A stretch of DNA of 64,000 nt from Mycolicibacterium wolinskyi (GTDB lineage: Bacteria; Actinomycetota; Actinomycetes; Mycobacteriales; Mycobacteriaceae): positions 62,001-126,000 of the forward strand of contig NZ_LQQA01000032.1 in the NCBI RefSeq assembly GCF_002101965.1, read 5' to 3'. The translations under genes and the position numbers were made by a program. The notes below the pieces were generated by a model that searched no databases, had not been told where the DNA came from, and was given only the letters and a program-made list of their open reading frames with translations. Positions 16,473-25,633 of the stretch are shown here, piece after piece; within the stretch, counting starts at the first letter, position 1; the number at the start of each line of letters is the position of its first letter.

Positions 16473-16865
16473 TCACCGCGGGTCCAGGACCGCGAAACTC
16501 AGCGTGGCCCGGGCCGCCAGACGGTCGCGCCCGGCATCGGTGACGTCGACTGAGGTGACGATGAGCCGTCGGCCTGCGCGCACGATGGTGGCCACGGCGC
16601 GCGCCGGGCCGGTGATGATCGGTGCGAGGTAGTGCACGTTCAGGTCGGCGGTGGTGACGTCCTGCCCCGGGCCGACGTGGCGGCCGGCCAATCGGCCCGC
16701 CGCGCAATCGATGAGCGTCGCGACCAGGCCACCCTGTAACGCGCCGCGGATGTTCGCGAGGTCGGGGCGGTTGTCCATCTCGATGACCAGCCGCTCGTCG
16801 TTCTCTTCGACATCGCGGAATCCCAGCTGATTGAGCAGATGGGCCGGTGCGGGCTCGGTGAGCAT
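16473..16865 (-). CDS. PaaI-family hotdog-fold thioesterase
   Basis: A 130-residue protein with the hotdog-fold pattern NIRGALQGGLVATLIDCAAG (about residues 38-57), where the GG and Asp are the usual catalytic region, followed by TTADLNVHYLAP and the central beta strands. Such enzymes hydrolyse acyl-CoA thioesters; the acyl group is not predictable. It is a single gene convergent with DUF1707 and divergent from mapB. Confidence 0.8.
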   Translation of the reverse strand: MLTEPAPAHLLNQLGFRDVEENDERLVIEMDNRPDLANIRGALQGGLVATLIDCAAGRLAGRHVGPGQDVTTADLNVHYLAPIITGPARAVATIVRAGRRLIVTSVDVTDAGRDRLAARATLSFAVLDPR

Positions 16866-16962
16866 GGCGCTACGTTAGCATTGTTCTCGAAAACGGAGAG
16901 TTTCATTCTCTCTCGGTGCTCTGATGCCGGTCCGACCGGCCGAGATCGGTACCCTGACCGGT

Positions 16963-17820
16963 ATGTCAGTTCGTAGTGCCCTGCGCCCCGGCGTGCTCTC
17001 ACCGACCCTTCCGGTGCCCAAGTCCATCCCGCGGCCGGAGTACGCGTGGCAGCCGACCGTGCAGGAAGGCAGCGAACCCTGGGTGCAGACGCCCGAGGTC
17101 ATCGAGAAGATGCGCATCGCAGGCGGTATCGCCGCCCGCGCGCTGGCCGAAGCGGGCAAGGCCGTCGCGCCGGGCGTGACGACCGACGAACTGGACCGCA
17201 TCGCCCACGAGTACATGATCGACCACGGTGCGTACCCGTCGACGTTGGGCTACAAGGCTTTTCCCAAGTCCTGCTGCACCTCGCTCAACGAGATCATCTG
17301 CCACGGGATCCCGGATTCGACCGTCATCGAAGACGGTGACATCGTCAACATCGACGTCACCGCCTACATCGACGGCGTACACGGCGACACCAACGCCACG
17401 TTCCTCGCCGGCGACGTATCCGAAGAGCACCGGCTGCTCGTCGAACGCACGCGCGAGGCCACGATGCGCGCCATCAAGGCCGTCAAACCGGGCCGCGCCT
17501 TGTCGGTCGTCGGGCGGGTCATCGAGGCATACGCAAACCGGTTCGGCTACAACGTGGTTCGCGATTTCACCGGGCACGGGATCGGCACGACGTTCCACAA
17601 CGGACTCGTCGTGCTGCACTACGACCAGCCCGCGGTCGAGACGGTGCTCGAGCCCGGCATGACCTTCACGATCGAACCCATGATCAATCTGGGGTCACTG
17701 GACTACGAGATCTGGGACGACGGCTGGACCGTGGCCACCAAGGACGGCAAATGGACCGCGCAGTTCGAGCACACCCTGGTGGTCACCGAGGACGGCGCCG
17801 ACATTCTCACGCTGCCGTGA
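16963..17820 (+). CDS. mapB: Methionine aminopeptidase MapB (type I)
   Basis: A 285-residue metalloprotease that removes N-terminal methionine from nascent proteins. It has the actinobacterial N-terminal extension PVPKSIPRPEYAWQP (about residues 17-31), then the pita-bread fold. Metal ligands are seen in DIVNIDVTAYIDGVHGDTN, DFTGHGIGTTFHNG, FTIEPM and QFEHTLVV. The ATG at 16963 gives the same length as M. tuberculosis MapB. cobQ follows after 22 bp. Confidence 0.95.
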   Translation: MSVRSALRPGVLSPTLPVPKSIPRPEYAWQPTVQEGSEPWVQTPEVIEKMRIAGGIAARALAEAGKAVAPGVTTDELDRIAHEYMIDHGAYPSTLGYKAFPKSCCTSLNEIICHGIPDSTVIEDGDIVNIDVTAYIDGVHGDTNATFLAGDVSEEHRLLVERTREATMRAIKAVKPGRALSVVGRVIEAYANRFGYNVVRDFTGHGIGTTFHNGLVVLHYDQPAVETVLEPGMTFTIEPMINLGSLDYEIWDDGWTVATKDGKWTAQFEHTLVVTEDGADILTLP

Positions 17821-17842
17821 GACTTCGGCTCGCGGGCGCACA

Positions 17843-19330
17843 GTGAGCGGCGCGCTGCTGGTCGCCGGCACCACCTCCGACGCGGGCAAGTCGATGGTCG
17901 TGGCGGGACTGTGCCGGTTGCTCGCCCGTAAAGGCCTTTCGGTCGCGCCGTTCAAAGCCCAGAACATGTCCAACAACTCGGCGGTCACCGTCGAGGGCGG
18001 TGAGATCGGCCGCGCCCAGGCCATGCAGGCCCGCGCCGCCGGGCTGGCGCCCAGCGTCCGGTTCAACCCCATCCTGCTCAAGCCCGGTGGTGACCGGACC
18101 TCGCAGTTGGTGATCCGGGGGACCGTGGCCGGGTCAGTGGCCGCCGCGGACTACATCCATCACCGCGAGCACCTCGCCGCCGTGGTCGCCGACGAATTGG
18201 CCTCACTGAGATCGGAATTCGACGCGGTGATCTGTGAGGGCGCGGGCTCGCCCGCCGAGATCAACCTTCGCGCCACCGACCTGGCGAACATGGGACTCGC
18301 ACGCGCGGCAGGCCTTCCGGTGATCGTGGTGGGGGACATCGACCGCGGCGGGCTGCTCGCTCATTTCCACGGCACGGTCGCCGTGCTCGAGCCAGACGAC
18401 CAAGCCCTCGTCGCCGGATTCATCGTGAACAAGTTCCGCGGCGACCCGGCACTGCTCGAGCCAGGCCTGCGCCGGCTCGAAGAGCTGACGGGCCGCCCGA
18501 CGTACGGCGTCGTCCCGTTCCACGACGGAATGTGGCTCGACACCGAGGATTCCGTGTCGGTTGTCGCGGGCGGTCTGGTCGGCAGACCACAGCCACCACG
18601 GGGGGAGCAGGCGTTGACCGTCGCGGCGATCCGGCTGCCGCGCATCTCGAACTCGACCGATGTCGAGGCGTTGGCATGCGAGCCCGGTGTCGTGGTGCGC
18701 TGGGTTGCCGACGCGGCCGACCTCGCCGATGCCGACCTCGTCGTGATCCCGGGCAGCAAGTCGACCGTGACCGATCTGGCGTGGCTGCGCGAACGAGGTC
18801 TGGCTGACGCGATCGTCGACCATGCCGGCCAGGGCCGCGCCGTGCTCGGGGTGTGCGGCGGATTCCAGATGCTGTGCCGCCGGATCGACGATCCGGTCGA
18901 ATCCCGCGCAGGCGTGGTCGACGGCATGGGCCTGCTCGACGCCGAGATCGTGTTCGCGCGCGAGAAGACGTTGCGGCACTGGGAGACTCCGCTGCGGGGG
19001 TACGAGATCCATCACGGTCAGGTCGCGCGATCCGCCGAGGCGGACTGGCTCGGGATCGGGGTGCGGCGCGGCGTCGTGTACGGCACGCATTGGCATGGGC
19101 TGCTCGACAACGACGAACTGCGCCGGGCCTGGCTCACCGAGGTCGCCGGCGCCGCCGGGCGTGCCGGGTTCGTCGTCGCCGACGATGTCGACGTGCCTGC
19201 TCGGCGTGACGCCCAACTCGACCTGATGGCGGATCTGCTCGCCGATCACATCGACGTGAACGCCGTGCTCGACTTGTTGGAGCGCGGCACACCGCGCCGG
19301 CCGACGATGGTCACCACACTGCAGACCTGA
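17843..19330 (+). CDS. cobQ: Cobyric acid synthase
   Basis: A 495-residue amidotransferase of the cobalamin pathway that amidates four carboxylates of adenosyl-cobyrinic a,c-diamide using glutamine. The N-terminal P-loop-like synthetase domain reads GTTSDAGKSMVVAGLCRLL and KAQNMSNNSAV. The C-terminal class I glutaminase domain has the nucleophile Cys in GVCGGFQMLC and the catalytic His region YEIHHGQ and GTHWHGLLDN. It starts with GTG 22 bp after mapB. It shows the organism makes its own cobalamin, which is relevant to the cobalt-type importer at 58.6 kb. Confidence 0.95.
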   Translation: MSGALLVAGTTSDAGKSMVVAGLCRLLARKGLSVAPFKAQNMSNNSAVTVEGGEIGRAQAMQARAAGLAPSVRFNPILLKPGGDRTSQLVIRGTVAGSVAAADYIHHREHLAAVVADELASLRSEFDAVICEGAGSPAEINLRATDLANMGLARAAGLPVIVVGDIDRGGLLAHFHGTVAVLEPDDQALVAGFIVNKFRGDPALLEPGLRRLEELTGRPTYGVVPFHDGMWLDTEDSVSVVAGGLVGRPQPPRGEQALTVAAIRLPRISNSTDVEALACEPGVVVRWVADAADLADADLVVIPGSKSTVTDLAWLRERGLADAIVDHAGQGRAVLGVCGGFQMLCRRIDDPVESRAGVVDGMGLLDAEIVFAREKTLRHWETPLRGYEIHHGQVARSAEADWLGIGVRRGVVYGTHWHGLLDNDELRRAWLTEVAGAAGRAGFVVADDVDVPARRDAQLDLMADLLADHIDVNAVLDLLERGTPRRPTMVTTLQT

Positions 19331-19337
19331 CCGTTCC

Positions 19338-19769
19338 TCAGGCGTGCATGCGTGCGCCTTTGAGGATCTTGTCGACCACGTTCCGGCGGGCATGGACGGC
19401 CAATCCGACGAGGTCGAGATCGGCACGTGCGACCGCGCGGACCGCCGCCCGGTTGTCCCGGTCGTTGCCCGTGGCGAACAGGTCCGCGGTGAATATCGAC
19501 ATCGGCACGCCCCGCGTGAGCGCCCGGGTGTGGGCGGCGCGCAGCGTCTCCTTGGAACCCTCGAACACCAGCACCGGCTGGCCGAACATGGCCAGATACT
19601 CGGTGTCGTCGGCGTCGACGTAGGGGTCGCCGACGGCGTCCGGATCGGCGGCCGCGATGCCGCTCGCCACGAACGCGCAGACGTTGAGGCGTTGCCATGC
19701 TTCCAGGTCGTCACGCAGCAACACCGCGATCTTCGTCTCGAAACGCACTGGGGATTCATCACTTTGCAC
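19338..19769 (-). CDS. DUF2000-family protein
   Basis: About 143 residues with the DUF2000 pattern: FETKIAVLLRDDLEAWQRLNVCAF near the N-terminus, then TEYLAMFGQPVLVFEG and RGVPMSIFTADLFATG. The fold is that of peptidyl-tRNA hydrolase 2-like proteins; no activity is established to my knowledge. GTG at 19769 or GTG at 19748 are both possible starts, and the shorter form starts just before the conserved core. It is divergent from an AraC regulator whose start lies only 7 bp away, so regulation by that protein is likely. It resembles other AraC-DUF2000 gene pairs. Confidence 0.75.
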   Translation of the reverse strand: MQSDESPVRFETKIAVLLRDDLEAWQRLNVCAFVASGIAAADPDAVGDPYVDADDTEYLAMFGQPVLVFEGSKETLRAAHTRALTRGVPMSIFTADLFATGNDRDNRAAVRAVARADLDLVGLAVHARRNVVDKILKGARMHA

Positions 19770-19775
19770 GCAACC

Positions 19776-20630
19776 ATGCTGCGAGACGAGGCGGCCGCCG
19801 TCTTGTACGTTCTTGATGTGGTTGCAGACGCGGAGACCACCGCGTGGCGTCCGCACGTGGGTGGCATCACCGAGGTCTTCCACGCGCGGTACCGCAGCCA
19901 TGCCTACCCGCAGCACACCCACGACGCGTGGACGCTGCTCATCGTGGACTCGGGAATCATCGGCTACGAACTCGACGGGCGCCGGCACGGCTCGGCCGGG
20001 CAAGCCGTCACCCTGTTACCGCCGCACGTACCGCACGATGGCCGGGCGATCCGCCCCGGCGGATTCCGCAAACGGGTGCTCTACCTCGAACCGGGCGTAT
20101 GGACCGGGATCGGGGCCGCCGTCGACACCCCCACGCTGCAGGACGCGGCACTGCGGGACCGCATCGATCGGCTTCACGATGTGCTGGGGCCGGGCGACGA
20201 GTTCGAGGCCGCGAGCCGGCTCGCGTTCATCGTCGAACGCGTTCAGGCACACCTCCGGCGGGCCGTGACCGAACCGCCCCAGGTGCGTGACCGCCGCCTG
20301 GCGCATCGACTGCGCGATCTCCTCGACAGCCGCATCGAAATCGGATTGACCCTCGACGAGGCCGCGCGGGTTCTCCACGCCGATCCGGCACATCTGGTGC
20401 GCACGTTCGGTCGGGAGTTCGGCCTGCCGCCGCACCGGTACCTGACCGGGCGCAGGGTTGATGCGGCCCGGCGTTTGCTGCTCGACGGAATGCGGCCGTC
20501 CGACGTCGCCGCCGCGGTCGGGTTTCACGACCAGTCGCATCTCAACCGCCACTTCAAACGAATGCTTGCGACCACACCGGCGCACTATGCGCGCACCGGG
20601 ACACGATCTCGATCCACGGATTGTCGGTAG
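19776..20630 (+). CDS. AraC-family transcriptional regulator
   Basis: A 284-residue regulator. It has an AraC-type cupin sensor at about residues 25-110 (YPQHTHDAWTLLIVDSG, VTLLPPHVPHDGR). The C-terminal double helix-turn-helix at about 185-275 reads IGLTLDEAARVLHADPAHLVRTF and PSDVAAAVGFHDQSHLNRHFKRML. The start at 19776 is the first ATG after the divergent DUF2000 start. It probably regulates itself and the DUF2000 gene. Confidence 0.88.
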   Translation: MLRDEAAAVLYVLDVVADAETTAWRPHVGGITEVFHARYRSHAYPQHTHDAWTLLIVDSGIIGYELDGRRHGSAGQAVTLLPPHVPHDGRAIRPGGFRKRVLYLEPGVWTGIGAAVDTPTLQDAALRDRIDRLHDVLGPGDEFEAASRLAFIVERVQAHLRRAVTEPPQVRDRRLAHRLRDLLDSRIEIGLTLDEAARVLHADPAHLVRTFGREFGLPPHRYLTGRRVDAARRLLLDGMRPSDVAAAVGFHDQSHLNRHFKRMLATTPAHYARTGTRSRSTDCR

Positions 20631-20639
20631 CCTGGGGCC

Positions 20640-21317
20640 ATGATCAGCCTGCGCGAGGGAAGGCTGTTTCTCGCTGTACTGCTGGCCGCGATGTTCGGCC
20701 TCGGCGGGTGCGCGACCGTGGTCGCCGGTACCGCGACGTGGCCCGGCGCCACCCTGCAGAAGGTGGTGCTCACCGCGGCCGACTTCCCACCCGGGGTGCG
20801 ATACGACCGTGTCATCGAGGAGCCCGGCCAACCCGACGGGGCAGGCGGGCCGCCCAGCATGCTGTCCTCACCCGAGGGCTGCTCGGACGGGCTGACGCGG
20901 GTGATCGCCGAATCCGCCGAACGCGGTCCGGGCAGTGCGGGCAAGTTCGTCGCCGCATACGACGGGGCACGCATGGTGCTCACCGTGCTGAGTTCGCCGC
21001 TTCCGCTCGATCGGCTCGCCGCCACCGCCGACCGCTGCGCCGAGTTCCGCACCTTCTTCGATCCGTCGGACGAGGGCATCCCGATCACCACCACCCGGCT
21101 CGCCGGAGCGAACCCGTCGGCATTGGCGTATCAACAGACCATGCGACTCAACGGGGCCGACGAGAGCGTGTATTTCGCCTTTGAAAACGTCGGGAACTGG
21201 GCGGTTTTCGGCATCGCGTTTCCCACCCAGAATCCGTCGATCACAGTCAAAGGCCCGTTGCCGCAGACGTTTCTGGACACGTTCGCCAAACAGGTCGAGC
21301 GCGTCCGAACACGCTGA
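20640..21317 (+). CDS. Putative lipoprotein
   Basis: A 225-residue protein starting with a charged n-region, a hydrophobic segment and the lipobox LGGC at residues 21-24, so it should be acylated and anchored outside the plasma membrane. The rest resembles small mycobacterial secreted or sensor-like lipoproteins (LTAADFPPGVRY, GLTRVIAES), with no enzyme motif. It starts 10 bp after the AraC gene. The function is unknown. Confidence 0.7.
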   Translation: MISLREGRLFLAVLLAAMFGLGGCATVVAGTATWPGATLQKVVLTAADFPPGVRYDRVIEEPGQPDGAGGPPSMLSSPEGCSDGLTRVIAESAERGPGSAGKFVAAYDGARMVLTVLSSPLPLDRLAATADRCAEFRTFFDPSDEGIPITTTRLAGANPSALAYQQTMRLNGADESVYFAFENVGNWAVFGIAFPTQNPSITVKGPLPQTFLDTFAKQVERVRTR

Positions 21318-21380
21318 CGCCGCCGTTAGGACAAACTGATTTCTGCCCCACCGGCCGAACCGGGACGGTAGGTTGGCCCA

Positions 21381-21944
21381 ATGCTCACCAGCGTGACCAC
21401 CATCGACGGCTTCTCCATCGCCGTCGACGTGGCCGGTCCCGAGAAGGGAGCCACGGTGGTGCTGCTCAGCGCAGGCCATCACGGACCAGCGGCCTACGAG
21501 GCGGTTTGCCAACGCCTGCACACCGCGTCGCTGCGGACCATCGTCATCGGGCCCGACCCACGGCTGACCGCGAAATCGGTCGTCGGCATCCTCGACTCAC
21601 TCAACATCAAATGGGCGCTGCTGGTCGGCGACCGCCTCGGCGGCGAGCTCGCCTGGGAGCTGGCCGCCACGCGGCTGGACAAGTTCATCGGCCTCGTCGT
21701 CGTCGACCGCGGCCACCCACGGGTCGCCGATCCCACCGGCGTGATCCGCGACGGCGGCTGCCCGCCGGTGGAGATGAACACCACCGCGCTCGTCAGCAAC
21801 CCCGCGGCCCGCGCCGTCGCCAAGGCCAGCCAGCGCTACGTCTACGGTGACTTTCGGCTCGTGGAGATGCTGGGCAGGCGGAACGCCCAGGACTCCACCG
21901 CGCAACTCGCCGCCGAGATCGTGCTGCGCACCAGCAGCTGGTAG
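21381..21944 (+). CDS. Short alpha/beta-hydrolase-like protein lacking a nucleophile
   Basis: 187 residues with the N-terminal part of an alpha/beta-hydrolase fold (VVLLSAGHHGPAAYEAVCQRL; LLVGDRLGGELAWELAATRL). The nucleophile elbow, normally G-x-S-x-G, reads G-D-R-L-G with Arg85 in the Ser position. The lid and C-terminal acid/His part are short or absent (usual length is 250 or more). It is therefore probably not a hydrolase; it could be a degenerate paralogue or a binding protein. Confidence 0.6.
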   Translation: MLTSVTTIDGFSIAVDVAGPEKGATVVLLSAGHHGPAAYEAVCQRLHTASLRTIVIGPDPRLTAKSVVGILDSLNIKWALLVGDRLGGELAWELAATRLDKFIGLVVVDRGHPRVADPTGVIRDGGCPPVEMNTTALVSNPAARAVAKASQRYVYGDFRLVEMLGRRNAQDSTAQLAAEIVLRTSSW

Positions 21945-21970
21945 ATCCCGCGCAAGCGCTCAGCTGAACC

Positions 21971-22047
21971 CGCGCGAGCGCTCAGTCAGCCGCCACTGTG
22001 TTGGATTCTCGGCGGCCTGCCTTCGCGCGAGCGCTCAGTCAGCCGCC
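21971..22047. repeat. 24-bp direct repeat pair at the 3' end of the NAGGN synthetase gene
   Basis: An identical 24-bp sequence, starting CGCGCGAGCGCTCAGTCAGC, occurs at 21971-21994 and 22024-22047. The second copy includes the last codons and stop of the minus-strand gene. A third, partial copy (CGCAAGCGCTCAGC) lies at about 21951-21964. It looks like a small local duplication of the gene end. Confidence 0.8.
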
Positions 22048-23831
22048 TCGGAAGGTGTCCAGGCTTGCGGCAACCCCGGCTGCTGCGGGAACAAGAAATC
22101 GACGAAAGCGGCTGCGGTGGGCTGCGGTTCGTGGTTGGCCAGCCCGGGACGCTCGTTGGCCTCGATGAACACGTACTGGCGGCCCGTGACATCGGGCACC
22201 AGCAGATCGATGCCTGTGACGGGAATCCCGATCGCCTCGGCCGCCTTCACCGCGACACGGCACAGTTCGGGATTCACCTCGGCCGTCACATCGTGAATCG
22301 TGCCGCCCTGATGCAGATTGGCGGTACGCCGCACCCGCAGGTGCTTGCCTTCCGGCAGGATGTCGTCGAATGACCAGCCCGCCTCCTTGACGGTCGACAC
22401 CGTGATGTCGTCCATCGGGATGCGGGATTCCCCGCCCGTCGCGGCTTCCCGGCGCCGGCTCTGGGTCTCGATCAGTTCGCGCACCGTGTGCTTGCCGGTG
22501 CCGATCACCTCGGCCGGTTTGCGGATCGCGGCGGCGACCACCTTGCCGTCGATCACCACGAGCCGCAGGTCGTCGCCCGTCGCCCGTTGTTCGATCAGGA
22601 CCTCGGGATACTGCTCGCGGGCCCGGTGCAGGGCGGCGTCGAGTTCCTCGGAACTGTCGACCCCGACGGTGATGCCCTTGCCCTGCTCGCCGCGCGTGGG
22701 CTTGACCACGACATCGCCGACCTCGGCCAAAAAGGCGTGATCCTCGTCGTTGAAGGTGGCCAGTCGACCCTTCGGCACCGCGATACCGGCATCGGACACG
22801 ATGCGCCGGGTCTGGCGCTTGTCGTCACATCGGGCCATCGCCACCGCAGACGTGAACTCCGACAGCGATTCTCGGGTGATGACACTGCGGCCGCCGTGCG
22901 CCAACCGCATCTCGCCTGCGCCCGCGTCGAGCACCTCGACCCAGATGCCGCGGCGCATGGCCTCGTCGGCGATGATGCGCGCGTACGGGTTGAGATCGTC
23001 GACGGTTTCCGGGGGGTGGGTGAACAGCGGTTCGTTGATCGCGTTCTTGCGCTTTACGGCGAGCACGGGAACCCGTTGGAAGCCAAGCTTTTCGTACAGG
23101 GCGATCGCCGCGGTGTTGTCGTGGGCGACCGAAAGATCCATGTAGGCGCGCCCGCGATCACGGAAGATGCCCGCGAGGGTCCGGGTCAGGGCATCGCCGA
23201 CCCCGGGCAGCCCGGCAGCCGGGTCCACCGCGAGGCTCCACAGACTCGACCCGTCCTCGGGATCGGCGAACAGCCGCTTGTGGTCGACGCCCGTCACGGT
23301 TCCGACGACACTGCCGTCGTCGTCGCGGACCGCGACCAGATAGACGACCGCCGGAGTCAGGGTGTGGTTGTGCCAGATGACGTCGACGGGTGCGGGCACC
23401 ATGCCGCATCGCACGTACACCCGGTTCATCGCGTCGGCGTCTTTCGGCGTCTGCAGTGTCCGCACGGAGAAGCCGATCGGTTCCGCCGGGCCGAAATCGT
23501 CGGTGAACCGCAACCGGTAGGTGTGGCTCGGGTCGATGAACAGCTCGGCGGGGGAGCGCGCGATCAGCACATGGGATTCACGGGCGTAGATGCAGATGTC
23601 GCGACGCCCAGGGCCCTCCTGCTGCAGCACCTCGGCGAGCTTCTCGGGATCGGCGAAGGTCTGGCCGAAAATCAGTCGGCCCCAACCCAATTCGAGTTCG
23701 ACATCGTCGGCCATCGCGTCGACCAGATGCTGTGGTGAGGCATCGTGCAGGCCGAGCGTGATGGCTTCGGTGTGGTCCTCGCCCGATTCGGGTGCCTGCG
23801 GCCGGGCGGCATCGGGGTCGGTGGTCGTCAT
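22035..23831 (-). CDS. ngg: N-acetylglutaminylglutamine synthetase (GNAT plus ATP-grasp)
   Basis: A 598-residue two-part protein. A GNAT acetyltransferase region at about 120-270 (VVGTVTGVDHKRLFADPEDG, AYMDLSVAHDNTAAIALYEKLGF) is followed by an ATP-grasp ligase at about 320-575 (VVVKPTRGEQGKGITVGV, VFIEANERPGLANHEPQPT). This order is that of the synthetase for the osmoprotectant N-acetylglutaminylglutamine amide, which acetylates and couples glutamine. Its ATG overlaps the stop of the upstream asparagine-synthetase-like gene (ATGA), so the two are translationally coupled. The call rests on domain order plus partner. Confidence 0.85.
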   Translation of the reverse strand: MTTTDPDAARPQAPESGEDHTEAITLGLHDASPQHLVDAMADDVELELGWGRLIFGQTFADPEKLAEVLQQEGPGRRDICIYARESHVLIARSPAELFIDPSHTYRLRFTDDFGPAEPIGFSVRTLQTPKDADAMNRVYVRCGMVPAPVDVIWHNHTLTPAVVYLVAVRDDDGSVVGTVTGVDHKRLFADPEDGSSLWSLAVDPAAGLPGVGDALTRTLAGIFRDRGRAYMDLSVAHDNTAAIALYEKLGFQRVPVLAVKRKNAINEPLFTHPPETVDDLNPYARIIADEAMRRGIWVEVLDAGAGEMRLAHGGRSVITRESLSEFTSAVAMARCDDKRQTRRIVSDAGIAVPKGRLATFNDEDHAFLAEVGDVVVKPTRGEQGKGITVGVDSSEELDAALHRAREQYPEVLIEQRATGDDLRLVVIDGKVVAAAIRKPAEVIGTGKHTVRELIETQSRRREAATGGESRIPMDDITVSTVKEAGWSFDDILPEGKHLRVRRTANLHQGGTIHDVTAEVNPELCRVAVKAAEAIGIPVTGIDLLVPDVTGRQYVFIEANERPGLANHEPQPTAAAFVDFLFPQQPGLPQAWTPSEAAD

Positions 23832-25633
23832 GCCGCGGCTCCTGTCACCCCGTGGCGCTGCAGCCACAGTTCCAGCAACGCGATCTGCCACAACTCGTTG
23901 CCGCGCAGCGGCGTTAGCCTGCCGTTCGGGTCGGCCAGTAGCCGGTCGACGGCTTCGGGGCGGAACAGGCCGCGCTCCTTGGCTTCCGGTGCGTAGAGCG
24001 CGTCGCGGACCAGATCGAGATACGGGCCCTCGAGATGGGTCAGCGCGGGCACCGGGAAGTAGCCCTTGGGCCGGTCGATCACCGCGGCCGGAATCACCCG
24101 GCGCGCAGCCTGTTTGAGCACACCCTTGCCGCCGTGCGCGGTTTTCAGCCCGGGCGGGCAGGTGGCCGCGAGCTCGACGAGTTCGTGGTCGAGGAACGGG
24201 ACGCGACCCTCGAGGCCCCACGCCATGGTCATGTTGTCGACCCGTTTGACCGGATCGTCGACGAGCATGACCGTGGTGTCGAGGCGCAGCGCCCGGTCCA
24301 CCCCGGTCTGGGCGCCCGGCGCGGCGAAGTGCTCGGTGACGAACGCGCCGCTCGGATCGCCGTCGGCCCAGTACGCGTCGCTGATCAGGGCGCCGACGCC
24401 GGCGCTGTCCCGGTCGAAGAACGCGCTGCGGTAACTCGCGACCGAGCCGTCCAGCGACGCCGCGGCCGGATCGGCCATGGGCGGATACCAGTGATAGCCG
24501 GCGAACACCTCGTCGGCGCCCTGCCCGGACTGCACGACCTTGACGTGCTTGGCCACTTCCTGGCTCAGCAGGTAGAAGGCCACGCAGTCGTGGCTGACCA
24601 TCGGTTCGCTCATCGCGGCGATCGCGCCGTCCAGCGCGGGCAACATGCGGTCGGTACCGATGCGGATCTGATGATGATCGGTATCGAAATGCTTGGCGAT
24701 GATGTCGGAGTACTTGAACTCGTCGCCGGCAACGCCGCCGACGGATTCGAACCCGATCGAGAACGTCGCCAACCCGTGTTGGCCCGCCTCGGCGAGCAGC
24801 CCCACGATCAGGCTCGAATCGACTCCGCCCGACAGCAGGCAGCCGACCGGGACATCGGCGACCAGCCGACGCTCGACGGCGAGCCGAAGCGACGCCAGCA
24901 CCGCGTCTTCCCAATCCCGTTCGGACCAGTCGGACCGGTCCTCGTGGCGGGTGAAATCCGGTGACCAGTAGACGGTGGTACGTCGCGTGCCGTCCGGTTC
25001 GATCGCGACGATCGAGGCCGGCGGAACCTTCTTGACGCCGCGCAGGATCGTCAGCGGCGGCGGAACCACCGAATGGAACGTGAGGTAGTGGTGCAGCGCG
25101 ACGGGATCGATGCGGGTGTCGACCCCGCCGCCGGCCAGCAGCGCCGGAAGGGACGAGGCGAACCGGATCCGGTCGCCGTCCTCACTGAGGTAGAGCGGCT
25201 TGATCCCGAGGCGGTCCCGGCCCAGCAGCACCCGCCCGCTGTCGCGCTCGGCGATCGCGAAGGCGAACATGCCCTTGAGCTGGTCGACAAAGCGGTCACC
25301 CCAGTGGTGGTAGGCCTTGAGCAGCACCTCGGTGTCGCTGTGCGAGAAGAAGCGGTAACCGTAGCCGGACAGCTCCGCGCGCAGCTCTTGGTAGTTGTAG
25401 ATGCAGCCGTTCCAGCAGATGGTCAGGCCCAGGTCCGGGTCCACCATCGGCTGCGCGCCCGCTTCGGTCAGGTCAATGATCTTCAGACGTCGGTGGCCCA
25501 GGGCAACCCGACCTTGCGACCACACGCCGGCCGCATCGGGACCTCTGGGCGCCATCGCCTCAGCCATGGCCGACACCGCGGAAACATCAGGTGTCCGGCC
25601 ATCGAGACGCACCTCTCCGGTGGCTCCACACAT
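23828..25633 (-). CDS. asnO: Asparagine-synthetase-like amidotransferase for N-acetylglutaminylglutamine amide
   Basis: A 601-residue class II glutamine amidotransferase. It begins MCGATGEVRLDG, so Cys2 is the glutaminase nucleophile, and shows LTICWNGCIYNYQELRAEL and HSDTEVLLKAYHHWG. The C-terminal synthetase domain has the ATP-pyrophosphatase loop LLSGGVDSSLIVGLL and GQGADEVFAGYHWYP. Beside the GNAT/ATP-grasp gene it matches the AsnO-type amidotransferase that forms the terminal amide of the dipeptide osmolyte. A -10-like TAGGGT (plus 25641-25646) and a weak -35 (25664-25669) would put the transcript start on the ATG. Confidence 0.85.
   Translation of the reverse strand: MCGATGEVRLDGRTPDVSAVSAMAEAMAPRGPDAAGVWSQGRVALGHRRLKIIDLTEAGAQPMVDPDLGLTICWNGCIYNYQELRAELSGYGYRFFSHSDTEVLLKAYHHWGDRFVDQLKGMFAFAIAERDSGRVLLGRDRLGIKPLYLSEDGDRIRFASSLPALLAGGGVDTRIDPVALHHYLTFHSVVPPPLTILRGVKKVPPASIVAIEPDGTRRTTVYWSPDFTRHEDRSDWSERDWEDAVLASLRLAVERRLVADVPVGCLLSGGVDSSLIVGLLAEAGQHGLATFSIGFESVGGVAGDEFKYSDIIAKHFDTDHHQIRIGTDRMLPALDGAIAAMSEPMVSHDCVAFYLLSQEVAKHVKVVQSGQGADEVFAGYHWYPPMADPAAASLDGSVASYRSAFFDRDSAGVGALISDAYWADGDPSGAFVTEHFAAPGAQTGVDRALRLDTTVMLVDDPVKRVDNMTMAWGLEGRVPFLDHELVELAATCPPGLKTAHGGKGVLKQAARRVIPAAVIDRPKGYFPVPALTHLEGPYLDLVRDALYAPEAKERGLFRPEAVDRLLADPNGRLTPLRGNELWQIALLELWLQRHGVTGAAA

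Noticed and set aside
21971..22047. Attachment site or insertion-sequence ends
   Set aside because: The 24-bp copies are direct and lie only 53 bp apart, with no integrase or transposase gene nearby.
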